Origin: CAZMNY01 sp964567745
Lineage (GTDB): Bacteria > Planctomycetota > Planctomycetia > Pirellulales > Pirellulaceae
NCBI GenBank assembly: GCA_964567745.1
Contig: CAZMNY010000015.1
Span: forward strand, 1 to 64,000
Reading direction: 5' to 3'
Length of the DNA: 64,000 nucleotides
A model generated the notes under the pieces. That model worked only from the letters and a program-made list of their open reading frames with translations, was not told the DNA's origin and did not search any database. The position numbers and the translations under genes were made by a program. Below are positions 26,035 through 34,892 of this stretch, one piece after another (position 1 is the stretch's first letter; every line of letters begins with the position of its first letter).

Positions 26035-27528
26035 ATGGGACAGGCAACTCAAGACACTTCGAATCGTCGCCTTGCAAAGCGATTAACACGCCCGTTACTC
26101 ACGCTTGCCTTCGTTGTCGCTTTGACATCAAACGCGCTGGGCGACATCGTCTTCTATCAAGTGCCCGGACTCCCGATTGTCGTTCGGTTACAAGGCAAAG
26201 CGACCGTAAACCCAGGTCGAACAATCAGCTATCGGCACCCCAAGTTTGGCAAGCTGACTTTGGGTATGAAGAGTCGCGAGACGCGTATTGTTCGAGCCCC
26301 GACGAATGCGGCCCTGTTCACACGTCGAATGGGGCGAGCGAAAATGGCGGATGATTGCATGGACGCGTCGCGGTGGGCGCTGCGAAACGGTCTCTTGAAT
26401 GCATGCTACGAAGCCGTCGACCGCGCGCTCAAATTGGATCCGAATCACGAGGGTGCTTTGCGAGTCAAGCAACTCAAGCGAAAGATTGACATGCCGCTCG
26501 AGGACACTGGGAAGGAAGAGCAATTTCTACGGCGAACGCCCAGTTTTGCTCGAATGAAAACGAGCAAGAGCAAGCATTACATCTTGATGCACGACACGCC
26601 CGATAGGCCGGAGAAGAATCGCAAACTGCCGAGAGCGCAGGAGCGGCTGGAGCTGTTGGAGAAAGTCTATGAGAGTTTTCTGCTTCGATTCTACTCGCAA
26701 GGAATCGAACTCGAACTTCCCAAAGAACGATTGATGGTCGTCTTGTTCGCCGAGTATCAAGACTATCTCGACTACGCGACGGCGCTCAGCCCGACGCTCT
26801 CGAGCGCGTCTGGCTTCTGGAGCGGCGACACAAATGTGGCGGTGTTTTACGATCAGGGGACGCACAAGAGTTTCAAGCCGCTCGTGGGACTCGCGAAAGC
26901 GCTGTTGAAGCAAAAGGAGCAAGCCATCAAAGATCGCTCGCCCGGCGCTCGCGAGTTGGTGCGCATGGCCGATACGATTTCTCTGCTGATCGAGATCTCG
27001 CGCGAGAATCAGGACATCGAAGTCGTCAGCCACGAATGCACTCACCAAATGGCGGGCAACACCGGTCTTCTGCCGAGACAAGTTATGGCGCCGACGTGGG
27101 CTCATGAAGGGTTGGCAACCTATTTTGAAACACCCAACGATGCGTCTTGGAGCGGAGTTGGTGCAGTCAACGAACAACGGCTCGACCTTTACAAGGAACT
27201 CGCCAGCGACCGAGAGCACTCCAACATGGATTTCATCATGACGGATGAGATCTTCGACTTGGCCGCAACCAACTCGAGCACCTTGCACGGCTACGGTCAG
27301 GCGTGGGCTCTGACTCATTTTCTGATGGAGAGGCACTTCGACAAGCTGATCGAATACTATCGCCGAATGGGGCAAATGCCGCCCCACGTGAAGCTCAATC
27401 CCGCATTGCTCAAAGAGTTGTTCTACGACGTCTTCGGACCGGACATTCCCGCCCTTCAGATCGAATGGCGAAGTTACATGCGCGGTTTAAAAACCGACAT
27501 CGATCAGATTCTCGACGAGGCCAAATAG
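26035..27528 (+). CDS. Exported DUF1570-type gluzincin-like protein
   Basis: The 497-residue product has a signal peptide (about 19-36, LLTLAFVVALTSNALG). A small helical region at about 100-150 includes a TPR-like element (YEAVDRALKLDPNHEGAL). The DUF1570-like part contains RLMVVLFAEYQDY, then HECTHQ at 333-338 and PTWAHEGLATYFE with Glu358, giving the HExxH...E zinc site pattern. The C-terminal YGQAWALTHFLMERH matches the related protein at 20111-21352. A peptidase role is inferred from the motif alone. It is followed by a large gap with tandem repeats. Confidence 0.78.
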   Translation: MGQATQDTSNRRLAKRLTRPLLTLAFVVALTSNALGDIVFYQVPGLPIVVRLQGKATVNPGRTISYRHPKFGKLTLGMKSRETRIVRAPTNAALFTRRMGRAKMADDCMDASRWALRNGLLNACYEAVDRALKLDPNHEGALRVKQLKRKIDMPLEDTGKEEQFLRRTPSFARMKTSKSKHYILMHDTPDRPEKNRKLPRAQERLELLEKVYESFLLRFYSQGIELELPKERLMVVLFAEYQDYLDYATALSPTLSSASGFWSGDTNVAVFYDQGTHKSFKPLVGLAKALLKQKEQAIKDRSPGARELVRMADTISLLIEISRENQDIEVVSHECTHQMAGNTGLLPRQVMAPTWAHEGLATYFETPNDASWSGVGAVNEQRLDLYKELASDREHSNMDFIMTDEIFDLAATNSSTLHGYGQAWALTHFLMERHFDKLIEYYRRMGQMPPHVKLNPALLKELFYDVFGPDIPALQIEWRSYMRGLKTDIDQILDEAK

Positions 27529-27533
27529 AGGTC

Positions 27534-27714
27534 GGCCCGTGGTTGGGCCTTCCGGTCGCAGTGGCCAAAGCTTTGCTTCAAATTGACGGTTTGTGGCGGA
27601 GTTTTTGCGCGCCGCTCAGCGCACGGCCCGTGGCTGGGGCTTCCAGTCGCAGTGGCCGAAGCTGTGTTTCAAATTGACGGTTTGTGGGGAGTTTTCTGCG
27701 CACCGGTCAGCGAT
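27534..27714 (+). repeat. Tandem 91-bp direct repeat, two copies
   Basis: Copy 1 starts at 27534 and copy 2 at 27625, both with ggcccgtgg. Shared blocks include cgcagtggcc and ttcaaattgacggtttgtgg; differences are scattered substitutions and small indels. Each copy contains the ctgggc(c)ttcc-gtcgcagtgg element seen elsewhere in the window. The remaining bases to 28135 form a gene-free stretch of about 420 bp, including an inverted fragment (gccccagccacgg) at 27755-27767. Confidence 0.8.
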
Positions 27715-28135
27715 TTCGCAACGAGTCGACAACGACGGCAGGATGCAGCAGGATGCCCCAGCCACGGACGAACGCCACAGTCACAGCTCTCGTTCCGGTG
27801 ATTTCCGATCGCGGAATTTAGGGGATATAGGCCGAGTTGTCTCTTTAGGTCCTCATCTTTGGCCGAGAGATGATGATGATTTGAGCTAGGGTTCTGTCGA
27901 GTTTTGTGGGCACGCGGACTGCGGCGGCGAACAAGTTTACCCAATCGTCGGTTCTTGGATGCGATGTGGTCCAAAGTGGGCCAGCCAGACTTTTTTTGCC
28001 CAACTTCACTTGACCGAGTCGGCAGAATTGAATTAATGAAGGTCGGCGTTGCGGTTGAAGAGATCGCCGGGCCGCTTCATCCATCGGCGATAGACCTCGC
28101 CGATCCCCTTTCCACTTGCCGCACAGGAGCACCGA

Positions 28136-28969
28136 ATGATCATCGATCAGCGACGGTTGGCTGTGTGCGGCATCGCCTTGGTGCTAGTGGCTAGTGTAGC
28201 TCGTCCGATGGGGGCCGAAGACTTGGTCGCTCGCGCGCTGGCGCAGGACGCCCATCCGCTTAAGGCTGCCTTGCAGTGGGCGGTTGACGGGCGAAAGCGA
28301 ATCCAGCGAGAGATCAAGGACTACACTTGCCTGCTCATCAAACGCGAACGCGTGGACGGTCATCTCGGTGATAGGCAGTTCATGTTCGCCAAGGTTCGCC
28401 ACGCCCGTCGCGCGGCTCGCGGCGACGTTCCGTTTGGCGTCTACCTCAAGTTCTATTCGCCTGACAACGTCGTCGGTCGCGAGGTGTTGTACGTCGATGG
28501 TCAAAACGACGGCAAGATTGTCGCTCGCAATGGCGGGCAGCGGTTTGCCTTCATCACAACGACCATCAAACCAGACAGCGCACTGGCTTTGCGCGACAAC
28601 CGCTATCCGATCACGCAAATCGGTTTCGAGAACCTGATCGCCCAACTGGTCGAGGTCGCACGAGACGAAATTATTTCCGACGGAAGCGACGTCAAATATT
28701 TTAAGGGCGCGAAAGTCGACGGTCGCGAGTGCATTGGAATTGAAGTTCAAGCTCGCGAGGAAAGCGAAGATTCCAGGTTCTTCCTGGCGAGAGTGTTCAT
28801 CGACCGGGAATTGCAAATCCCGATTCACTACGAGGCCTTTGATTGGCCTGAGGAAGAGGGCGGCGAGCCGATTTTGCTGGAACAGTATACGTACCGCAAC
28901 GTTCGGATTAATGTAGGTCTAACCGACAACGATTTCCGTCGCGACAATCCACGCTATGGATTCCGCTAG
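28136..28969 (+). CDS. Exported DUF1571-family protein (LolA/LolB-like fold candidate)
   Basis: The 277-residue product has a signal peptide (about 8-26). The body resembles DUF1571 proteins: YTCLLIKRERVDG, VYLKFYSPDNVVGREVLYVDG, a GFENL segment and a final YTYRNVRINVGLTDNDF. This pattern of long amphipathic strands resembles the lipoprotein-carrier fold (LolA/LolB), which suggests binding of lipid or lipoprotein in the space between membranes; that is inference from the fold. The ATG is preceded by CAGGAG at a suitable distance. It lies alone after a repeat-rich gap, with a primase-like gene 100 bp downstream. Confidence 0.78.
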   Translation: MIIDQRRLAVCGIALVLVASVARPMGAEDLVARALAQDAHPLKAALQWAVDGRKRIQREIKDYTCLLIKRERVDGHLGDRQFMFAKVRHARRAARGDVPFGVYLKFYSPDNVVGREVLYVDGQNDGKIVARNGGQRFAFITTTIKPDSALALRDNRYPITQIGFENLIAQLVEVARDEIISDGSDVKYFKGAKVDGRECIGIEVQAREESEDSRFFLARVFIDRELQIPIHYEAFDWPEEEGGEPILLEQYTYRNVRINVGLTDNDFRRDNPRYGFR

Positions 28970-29070
28970 GCGATCGTCAAAATGCAGACTCGGTTCTGTG
29001 CCCAACGTCTCCGTTTTCGCTTCTCATCGACTCGCCTTCGTCCATCGCCCGCCGCGCGGGGCCCATCCAA

Positions 29071-30165
29071 GTGACAGCATATCACGAATTGATAGCGCAG
29101 GATTGGCGCCGCCGAGCTCCCGACTTGGCTGCATGGACGATGGCCCACTTGGTCAACCGGACCGATGTTTGGGGTCGCTACCTGAATGAGCGCAACAGAA
29201 AGCCGACTGCCGACGGGCGCGCGAACAACGCCATCACCGCTCCGTTTCGCGACGAACGCGGGAAAGTTTTTTTAGCCGAGTCGTCGCTCGAGAAGCATTA
29301 CAAGGCGACTCACGGCGGAGGCATTTTAGGTCTGCATAGCGTCGGCGCAGATTGGTCGTCCCGTTGGTTGGGAATCGACATCGATTTGCATGACGAATTC
29401 GACTTGAGCGTAACGCCCGAGGGAAATTTCGTCGCCGCCCACTACTGGTGGAGCAAGCTTCAACAAATGGGATTCGATCCGCTGTTGATGGAAAGTAACG
29501 GCGCCGGCGGATTTCACTTGTTAGTGATTTTTGATTCGCCAATGTACAGCCGCGCCGTCTACGAGTTCGGATCCAAACTGGTTTCCGACTTTGCCCTCCG
29601 AGGCCTCGATAGCGCACCGGAGATTTTTCCCAGCAAGGGCCGAGTCCACCACTACGGCAGTTGGCTGCGCTTGCCCGGACGCCACCATACTCGCAGACAC
29701 TACACGCGAGTTTGGAATGACGAGCCGGGTGCGGATGAACAATGGCTCGTCGGCGACGAAGCAATCGAGAGAATCTTGCACACTCAACCCACACCCGATG
29801 ACTTGGCGAAACGGCACGACATCGAACCCAAGCGAAAGACCATTTGCCTGGACTTCGACGGCGTGATTAATTCGTATCGTTCCGGCTGGCAAGGTGAACA
29901 ATCAATCCCCGACCCGCCGATACATGGCACCGATCGAGCCATCGCGAAACTGCGGAGCCGTTTTCACGTCGTCGTTCACTCGGCTCGCTGCCGCACGGAA
30001 ACGGGGCGCCGAGCGATCGCGAGTTGGCTTGAATTGCATGGCATCGAGGTGGATGAAATCTGCGAGCACAAGCCGCCAGCCCACGTCTACGTCGATGATC
30101 GCGCTATTCACTTCAACGGAGATTGGGACGCGACCATCGCCGCCATCCACGACTTCCGCCGCTAG
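29071..30165 (+). CDS. Archaeo-eukaryotic-primase-like domain fused to HAD-type hydrolase
   Basis: In this 364-residue protein, residues about 50-225 resemble the primase (AEP) domain of TOTE-type conflict systems. They hold GIDIDLH with Asp103 and Asp105, NGAGGFHLLVIF with His149, APEIFPSKG and SWLRLPGRHH, in the expected order hDhD, GxH, then acidic. Residues about 255-364 form a small HAD hydrolase: LDFDGVIN (Asp261, Asp263), VVHSARC (Ser303), Lys334 and VYVDDRAI (Asp342, Asp343). HAD enzymes of this size usually remove phosphate from small molecules or nucleic-acid ends. The union suggests work on nucleotides or DNA ends. The GTG start is tentative. No helicase or nuclease gene is adjacent. 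Confidence 0.72.
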   Translation: MTAYHELIAQDWRRRAPDLAAWTMAHLVNRTDVWGRYLNERNRKPTADGRANNAITAPFRDERGKVFLAESSLEKHYKATHGGGILGLHSVGADWSSRWLGIDIDLHDEFDLSVTPEGNFVAAHYWWSKLQQMGFDPLLMESNGAGGFHLLVIFDSPMYSRAVYEFGSKLVSDFALRGLDSAPEIFPSKGRVHHYGSWLRLPGRHHTRRHYTRVWNDEPGADEQWLVGDEAIERILHTQPTPDDLAKRHDIEPKRKTICLDFDGVINSYRSGWQGEQSIPDPPIHGTDRAIAKLRSRFHVVVHSARCRTETGRRAIASWLELHGIEVDEICEHKPPAHVYVDDRAIHFNGDWDATIAAIHDFRR

Positions 30166-30191
30166 CGGGGGGCTTTCGCAAAAAAGGGCGT

Positions 30192-31634
30192 TTACGAGCC
30201 AAACAGTTCACTCATGATGCGGCCGTCGGAGAGTGGGTGAGGTCGTTCGAGCGAGTCGTAGATCCGGGATGTCGGATCGATGCCCAAAGCGTGGTAGATC
30301 GTCGCCGCCAAATCTTCCGGGCTCGTCGGTCGAGATTCCGCATGGCCGGCAATCTTGTCCGTTACGCCATGAACGGTTCCTCCGACCACTCCCGCACCGG
30401 CAATCACTGCCGGAAAAAGCATGCTCCAATGGTTCCGCCCCCACTGCTTGTTGGCCTTGGGTGTTCGACCCATCTCGCCCATCGCGACGACCAATGTCTC
30501 GTCGAGCATGCCACGATCTTCGAGGTCGACGAGCAAGGCGGATAAAGCACGATCGAATCCCGGCAACAGATGTTTCTTCACATCGTCACTGTTTCGATGC
30601 GAGTCCCAGCTATACCCATCGACGCAATCATAGTGGACTGTGACAAAACGAACGCCCGCTTCAACCAGTCGTCTTGCCGCCAGCGTCGACTGGCCGAACA
30701 GATTGCGCCCGTATTGATCGCGCAGCGCGCCGGGCTCTCGACGCACATCAAATGCTCTCGAAGTCTGCTCAGAAGAAACGAGCGCCATCGCTCGCTGTCG
30801 GAATCGGTCGTAAGCTTCGATGCTGTCATCCATCAGGCGACGCTGGTCGTTGAGTTGCGCGAGCAAACTGCCGCGACGTTGCATTCGGTTGATCGACAAG
30901 CCGTGAAGTTCAGCCAGGCCATCTACCTCGAATCGCAATTCTTCATCGCTACAATCTCGCCAGTACGGGTTGTCCTTGGCATCCCGCTTGTCGATTCGAG
31001 TATTGAGCGGATCGTAAGCTCGCCCCAACCATCCGGCCGTTTCGCCCGGTCGCCGAAGTTGGACTTTGTACTCTTGCAGTCGCCCGAGCGAATTCGGAAC
31101 GACGACGTAGTGGGGCAGCGGCTGAGTCCTGCCTTGCGGTTGTTGCATGGCAAAGTGTTTGGCCACTGACCCCATCGACGGCCAATCGTTTGGAGTGACG
31201 TTGAAACCGCCGCCAATGGGAACCGTCCAGCGGTGTCCCGTTTGAATGTAGTGACCGCCGCCGCTGTGATCGTTGTACTCATGCGACATCGTACGAATAA
31301 CGGAAAACTTATCCGAGACCTTCGCCAACCGCTCGAGTTGATCACTCATCAAGAGGCCGGGCGTCTTGCACGTGGTCGGCTTGAATGGGCCGCGAATCTC
31401 CGACGGCGCATGCGGCTTCATGTCGAAGGTCTCCAACTGACTGGGACCTCCAAACAGGAACATGAAGATTACCGACTTGGCTCGGCCCGCCAAAGGCGCT
31501 GCCTGAGTCTCTTCAGCTTGAAGGACTTTCGGCAGATTCAGACCCAAGAGACCGGCGCCCCCAGCTTGCAGGATCCGCCGCCGACTCAAGTCGCCCCGAC
31601 AGCTTCGCCTCAATCCGCCAAATATCGAGAGCAT
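30192..31634 (-). CDS. DUF1501 protein with twin-arginine signal (sulfatase/phosphatase-like fold)
   Basis: The 480-residue product has a Tat signal (LSRRRILQAGGAGLLGL). DUF1501 features follow: KSVIFMFLFGGPSQLETFDMKP, HYIQTGH, GVRFVTVHYD, WDSHRN, LPGFDRALSALLVDLEDRG, VVAMGEMGRTPK and GRNHW, a set that resembles the alkaline-phosphatase superfamily metal site. The family is hugely expanded in planctomycetes, often next to a DUF1549/DUF1553 cytochrome partner; none is present here, so this copy is orphan. The longer open frame to 31721 is possible, but the ATG at 31634 places the Tat motif at the usual distance. Substrate unknown. Confidence 0.88.
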   Translation of the reverse strand: MLSIFGGLRRSCRGDLSRRRILQAGGAGLLGLNLPKVLQAEETQAAPLAGRAKSVIFMFLFGGPSQLETFDMKPHAPSEIRGPFKPTTCKTPGLLMSDQLERLAKVSDKFSVIRTMSHEYNDHSGGGHYIQTGHRWTVPIGGGFNVTPNDWPSMGSVAKHFAMQQPQGRTQPLPHYVVVPNSLGRLQEYKVQLRRPGETAGWLGRAYDPLNTRIDKRDAKDNPYWRDCSDEELRFEVDGLAELHGLSINRMQRRGSLLAQLNDQRRLMDDSIEAYDRFRQRAMALVSSEQTSRAFDVRREPGALRDQYGRNLFGQSTLAARRLVEAGVRFVTVHYDCVDGYSWDSHRNSDDVKKHLLPGFDRALSALLVDLEDRGMLDETLVVAMGEMGRTPKANKQWGRNHWSMLFPAVIAGAGVVGGTVHGVTDKIAGHAESRPTSPEDLAATIYHALGIDPTSRIYDSLERPHPLSDGRIMSELFGS

Positions 31635-31989
31635 CGCACCGTTCGATTCTGTCTTGGCGGCAAACGCCGCGTTGAGAAGCGCCAGCGACTCGGCCATTGC
31701 CAACTCGAGCTCGCCAATCACGTCAGCATTCTATCAATCGGAAGCGAAACATTCAGCATCATTGTCTACGCTGTCGCAGCCCGCGTCGCCAGAAGCCCGT
31801 GAAACCTCCCCATCGCCAAGCGATTTAACGCCCCAGCTTATTGGGACGGACTAATCGGTGCTTTCGTCGCAATCGGAACAGCCGTCGCCACGGCCGTCTG
31901 AGCGGTGACGGGATCGGAGATTCGCCTGTTGTTCGTAAACTACGCTTGATTGGAATTCTGCGCTTGGATGTGTCGCCAAATGCAACGAG

Positions 31990-32556
31990 ATGCCTGAGTT
32001 ACCTGCGAAAATGCCTAAATCGTCAGACCAACGAAGACGACTCCGAGTCGCCAGGAATAAGCGAAAGAAGATCGCGCTGATTCTGGCGGCCTCGATATTG
32101 CTCGTGCTGACGACTTGCGCCAAAGTCCTGGTCCGAACAGGCTTCAATCCACAAGCTGACGAGAAAACTCAAGCGAGCCGCCCGGAGATTACGCTCGATC
32201 AGTGGGAATCGATAGGCATGGTCGCCGGTAGGACGCTCGTGGCTCCGCTGCCGAATCCGATCGCCGCCGAGCGGCATCGCGATTTCCAACGGTTAGCTCG
32301 CGCGTTGAAACGACGCAAGCCACAGAACTCGGATAGCACGATCGATGACGAGGACCAACCCAAAGTGGCCATCGTCGCGCGAAAGCCGTTTGTGCTCTAC
32401 GTCGCCATCACCGCCCTCGTGCAGTTTGTGCTCGGCTTCATTTGCGCAATGCAAATCGGATATCAACCCGTGCTGTTCGGGAGACGCATATCGCTCGTGG
32501 CGCTAGATCCGTTTCCCGGCATTGCTCGAGGCATATCGAGCCGAACCGATCATTGA
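31990..32556 (+). CDS. Small double-membrane-segment protein of unknown function
   Basis: The frame encodes 188 residues with a basic N-terminus (DQRRRLRVARNKRKK), a first membrane helix (about 28-47) and a second near 132-152 (FVLYVAITALVQFVLGF), with a charged middle loop. The layout suggests both ends in the cytoplasm. No motif is recognised. It is supported by protein-like composition only, and the ribosome-binding site is poor (GAG shortly before the ATG). It sits between two minus-strand units. Confidence 0.5.
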   Translation: MPELPAKMPKSSDQRRRLRVARNKRKKIALILAASILLVLTTCAKVLVRTGFNPQADEKTQASRPEITLDQWESIGMVAGRTLVAPLPNPIAAERHRDFQRLARALKRRKPQNSDSTIDDEDQPKVAIVARKPFVLYVAITALVQFVLGFICAMQIGYQPVLFGRRISLVALDPFPGIARGISSRTDH

Positions 32557-32773
32557 CGCCGAAGAGGATGCTTCCTGCCGCGTGCTCACCGACTCCAACG
32601 ACACGTGACCGGGGCATCCTGCCGCAGTGGAGTTTTCTTAGCGCTGAATCTAACGACACTCAACCGGCGAATTCCAGGTGCAAAGTGAAAGACACCGCGC
32701 GCTTGCCTCGTGCTGGTGAATCAGGTTCGAGAGCTAAGCGTAAGACCAGCTACCGTCGCGGCGACGAAGTCGT

Positions 32774-33412
32774 TTAGGGTGTTGGAGTCCATTCGGTCAT
32801 CTGTGTCGACGGGTCGTCGAATATTTCGCCAATTCTTCCGTCGTCGAGCTCGGAGGATTGCACGAAGCCGAAGAAGAGATGTTTCCCGCGTCTTCGAGCG
32901 AAAAAATAGGCAATGGGTCGATCGCCGACGTTAAACGAACCAAAGCGTGACTGATCCGACATGCGAAATTCTTTGTCGCGGTTCATGAACTTCGCGTCGG
33001 GCACCAGCGCCGCAAAGCGTGATTGGTAAGTCGCAACAAGCATCTTCCATTTTTCAAAGCTGTGTTTGCGAGTCGTTTCGGTATAGACGTAGGACTCGAT
33101 TCGCAATTCGCGCTCCGAGTCGGGATGAGCGTAGACGTAAGAGATCTGGCAACGCTCGCCGGGAAAAAAAGTCTTCGACCATTGCTCTTGATCCTGGCGG
33201 ATAGCTAGATCCGCCAAGAATGGTTCGACGTCGGAGGCGACGACCATAACCGACTCATCAGATTCCGAAACGTCTCCTGGCCATCCGTAGGCGATTCGGT
33301 AATAGGCGAGAGAACCGAAAACGACAATGCCCAGCACGCCGGACGCGATCACGATGATCGGCCCGGTCCAACTTGGCCGCGTCGTTCTCTCTTGATTTGA
33401 CCCGCTGGCCAT
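32774..33412 (-). CDS. Membrane-anchored protein at the end of the filament operon
   Basis: The 212-residue product has one N-terminal membrane helix (about 18-37, IIVIASGVLGIVVFGSLAYY) and an outside domain of about 170 residues with several aromatic strands (CQISYVYAHPDSERELRIESYVY). No family is recognised. The start is 11 bases after the DUF1559 stop codon on the same strand, so it is probably co-transcribed with the secretion-type genes and might be an accessory part. A GGGG stretch precedes the start. Confidence 0.65.
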   Translation of the reverse strand: MASGSNQERTTRPSWTGPIIVIASGVLGIVVFGSLAYYRIAYGWPGDVSESDESVMVVASDVEPFLADLAIRQDQEQWSKTFFPGERCQISYVYAHPDSERELRIESYVYTETTRKHSFEKWKMLVATYQSRFAALVPDAKFMNRDKEFRMSDQSRFGSFNVGDRPIAYFFARRRGKHLFFGFVQSSELDDGRIGEIFDDPSTQMTEWTPTP

Positions 33413-33423
33413 CGTTACCCCAG

Positions 33424-34473
33424 CTAGAATCCGTATCGACCTTTTCGAAGCAACTTTCCATCGGCCCTGTCGGCCATCTGCTGCAACGCAACGATGTCAG
33501 CGTTTTCGGAGACGTAGGTTACGTGACCGTCGCCATAGGCCATGTTTGCGCCTCCCGGGTGACTGCTTCCGAAGCCTCCCACGAACAGTTGAGGCGCTCC
33601 CTTCGGCTTGGCCTTCTTTTCTGCAGCGGCATCGCCGTCAGCTCCGCCGGCGCCCGATGAGTCTCCATCTTGGCCGCCCGCTTTGGGCGTTCCCTTCGCT
33701 TGGAGATCAATCAGCTCTTTGGCGTTTGCAGGCAACCCCGACAAATGCCAATCGTTGCTTGCCAAGAAATCCGCATTGGCACCATCCGCCATGCCCATCC
33801 CGTCGACCGGGGCCGCCATCGCCGCTAAAGCTACCGGGGGTGTGGCGGAGTTGTTGATTCCTGCACCGAAGTTGCGCAAGGTCGCCCGCGTGCCCGACAT
33901 CCAGCCCAAGCTGGAGTCAACATGCTTTTCGCCGAGGAAGATCGTTTGCGACGAACCGTCACTGACGTCTTCATATCGAATCGCCTTGTTCAGGATGAAC
34001 GAGCCTGAGTTGGTTGCGCTTATCGGCGTTTCAGTCGAGTGGTGCACTCCGGCGTAGTTCCCGTGTCCCTGCGTTGCCGCCGTCGTCGACGGACAAATCA
34101 AGAGGCTCAAGTGCAACGTTCGTACGGGCACGTTGTTGGCGTGATAGATCGAGACTTTGCGGTCGATCGCCTCAAACGCATTGGTCTCCTCGATTTGCGG
34201 GAGAATCTGCGTGATCCAGTTGTGGTGGTAGCCAACCGGACGGTTATCGATTTGAGCCGCTTTGTCGATTGTCCCGTAAGGGAAAACTCGATGCGACATC
34301 TCATAACTGTGCACGCCGATTATCAACTGGCTCAAGTTTTGCGTGCATTGCATTCGCCGAGCTGCTTCGCGAGCAGCTTGGACCGCCGGCAATAGCAAGG
34401 CGATCAGAATGCCGATGATCGCGATAACGACTAACAGCTCGACTAGGGTGAATCCGTGTCTCTTCGTTTTCAT
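33424..34473 (-). CDS. DUF1559 prepilin-like protein (major-pseudopilin position)
   Basis: The 349-residue product begins with a type IV prepilin leader, KRHG then FTLVELLVVIAIIGIL, with Glu at position 5 after the predicted cleavage site. The DUF1559 signature LLPAVQAAREAARR follows. The C-terminal part ends with a GGANMAYGDGHVTYVS segment, the family's modified H-x9-DG motif, and a Gly/Lys/Ala-rich insert (about 280-305). It overlaps the preceding pseudopilin-like gene by four bases. Its place downstream of GspE, GspF and minor pseudopilins suggests that it is the main filament subunit of this machine, which is inference. Cleavage needs a prepilin peptidase, which is not encoded here. Confidence 0.9.
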   Translation of the reverse strand: MKTKRHGFTLVELLVVIAIIGILIALLLPAVQAAREAARRMQCTQNLSQLIIGVHSYEMSHRVFPYGTIDKAAQIDNRPVGYHHNWITQILPQIEETNAFEAIDRKVSIYHANNVPVRTLHLSLLICPSTTAATQGHGNYAGVHHSTETPISATNSGSFILNKAIRYEDVSDGSSQTIFLGEKHVDSSLGWMSGTRATLRNFGAGINNSATPPVALAAMAAPVDGMGMADGANADFLASNDWHLSGLPANAKELIDLQAKGTPKAGGQDGDSSGAGGADGDAAAEKKAKPKGAPQLFVGGFGSSHPGGANMAYGDGHVTYVSENADIVALQQMADRADGKLLRKGRYGF

Positions 34474-34892
34474 GCTCCGTCTCCCGTTGAAGACTCGGTA
34501 GTATTCAGCTTTAACTCCGCCGACGCAGGTGAATAAACGTCGAGCGGGAATTTGGCAATGACTTCGATAGTTTTCGACTCGCTCGCATCGGCGTCCGAGT
34601 CGGGTGTCTCTCCTACTGTGATGACAACGTGCGCTCCGCCAGCGATCGATTCCGGCGGCAGCGTCCAGGTTTCGCCTTTGTAGTCACTGTTTGCTCGTAG
34701 CTTCGCCCGACCGAGCTCCATGCCAGACTCGGCGAGCCATATCGCTTGGCGGTGATACTGTCGATCTCGCGACTGCCGAGATTGCGACACGATCGATCGT
34801 GTGAACGCCATCAACAGTGTGGCGAGGACGATCAGCACAACGATAACGGCGACCGCAAAGAAGCCGCGCCGTTGGTTAGCTCGAGTTTTCAT
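34470..34892 (-). CDS. Minor pseudopilin-like protein (GspK/PilX-like N-terminus)
   Basis: The 140-residue product has RRG then FFAVAVIVVLIVLATLLMAF, a prepilin-like leader and hydrophobic helix. Position 5 after the cleavage site is not Glu, which is also the rule for GspK-type tip subunits. The YHRQAIWLAESGMELGRAKL segment is the classic start of PilX/GspK globular domains. It overlaps both neighbours by four bases, which suggests coupled translation. It is shorter than full GspK, so PilX-like is the closer comparison. Confidence 0.75.
   Translation of the reverse strand: MKTRANQRRGFFAVAVIVVLIVLATLLMAFTRSIVSQSRQSRDRQYHRQAIWLAESGMELGRAKLRANSDYKGETWTLPPESIAGGAHVVITVGETPDSDADASESKTIEVIAKFPLDVYSPASAELKLNTTESSTGDGA

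Noticed and set aside
29071..30165. Complete TOTE-type conflict system
   Set aside because: Only a primase-like domain is present; the helicase and nuclease parts that define the system are absent from this gene and its neighbours.
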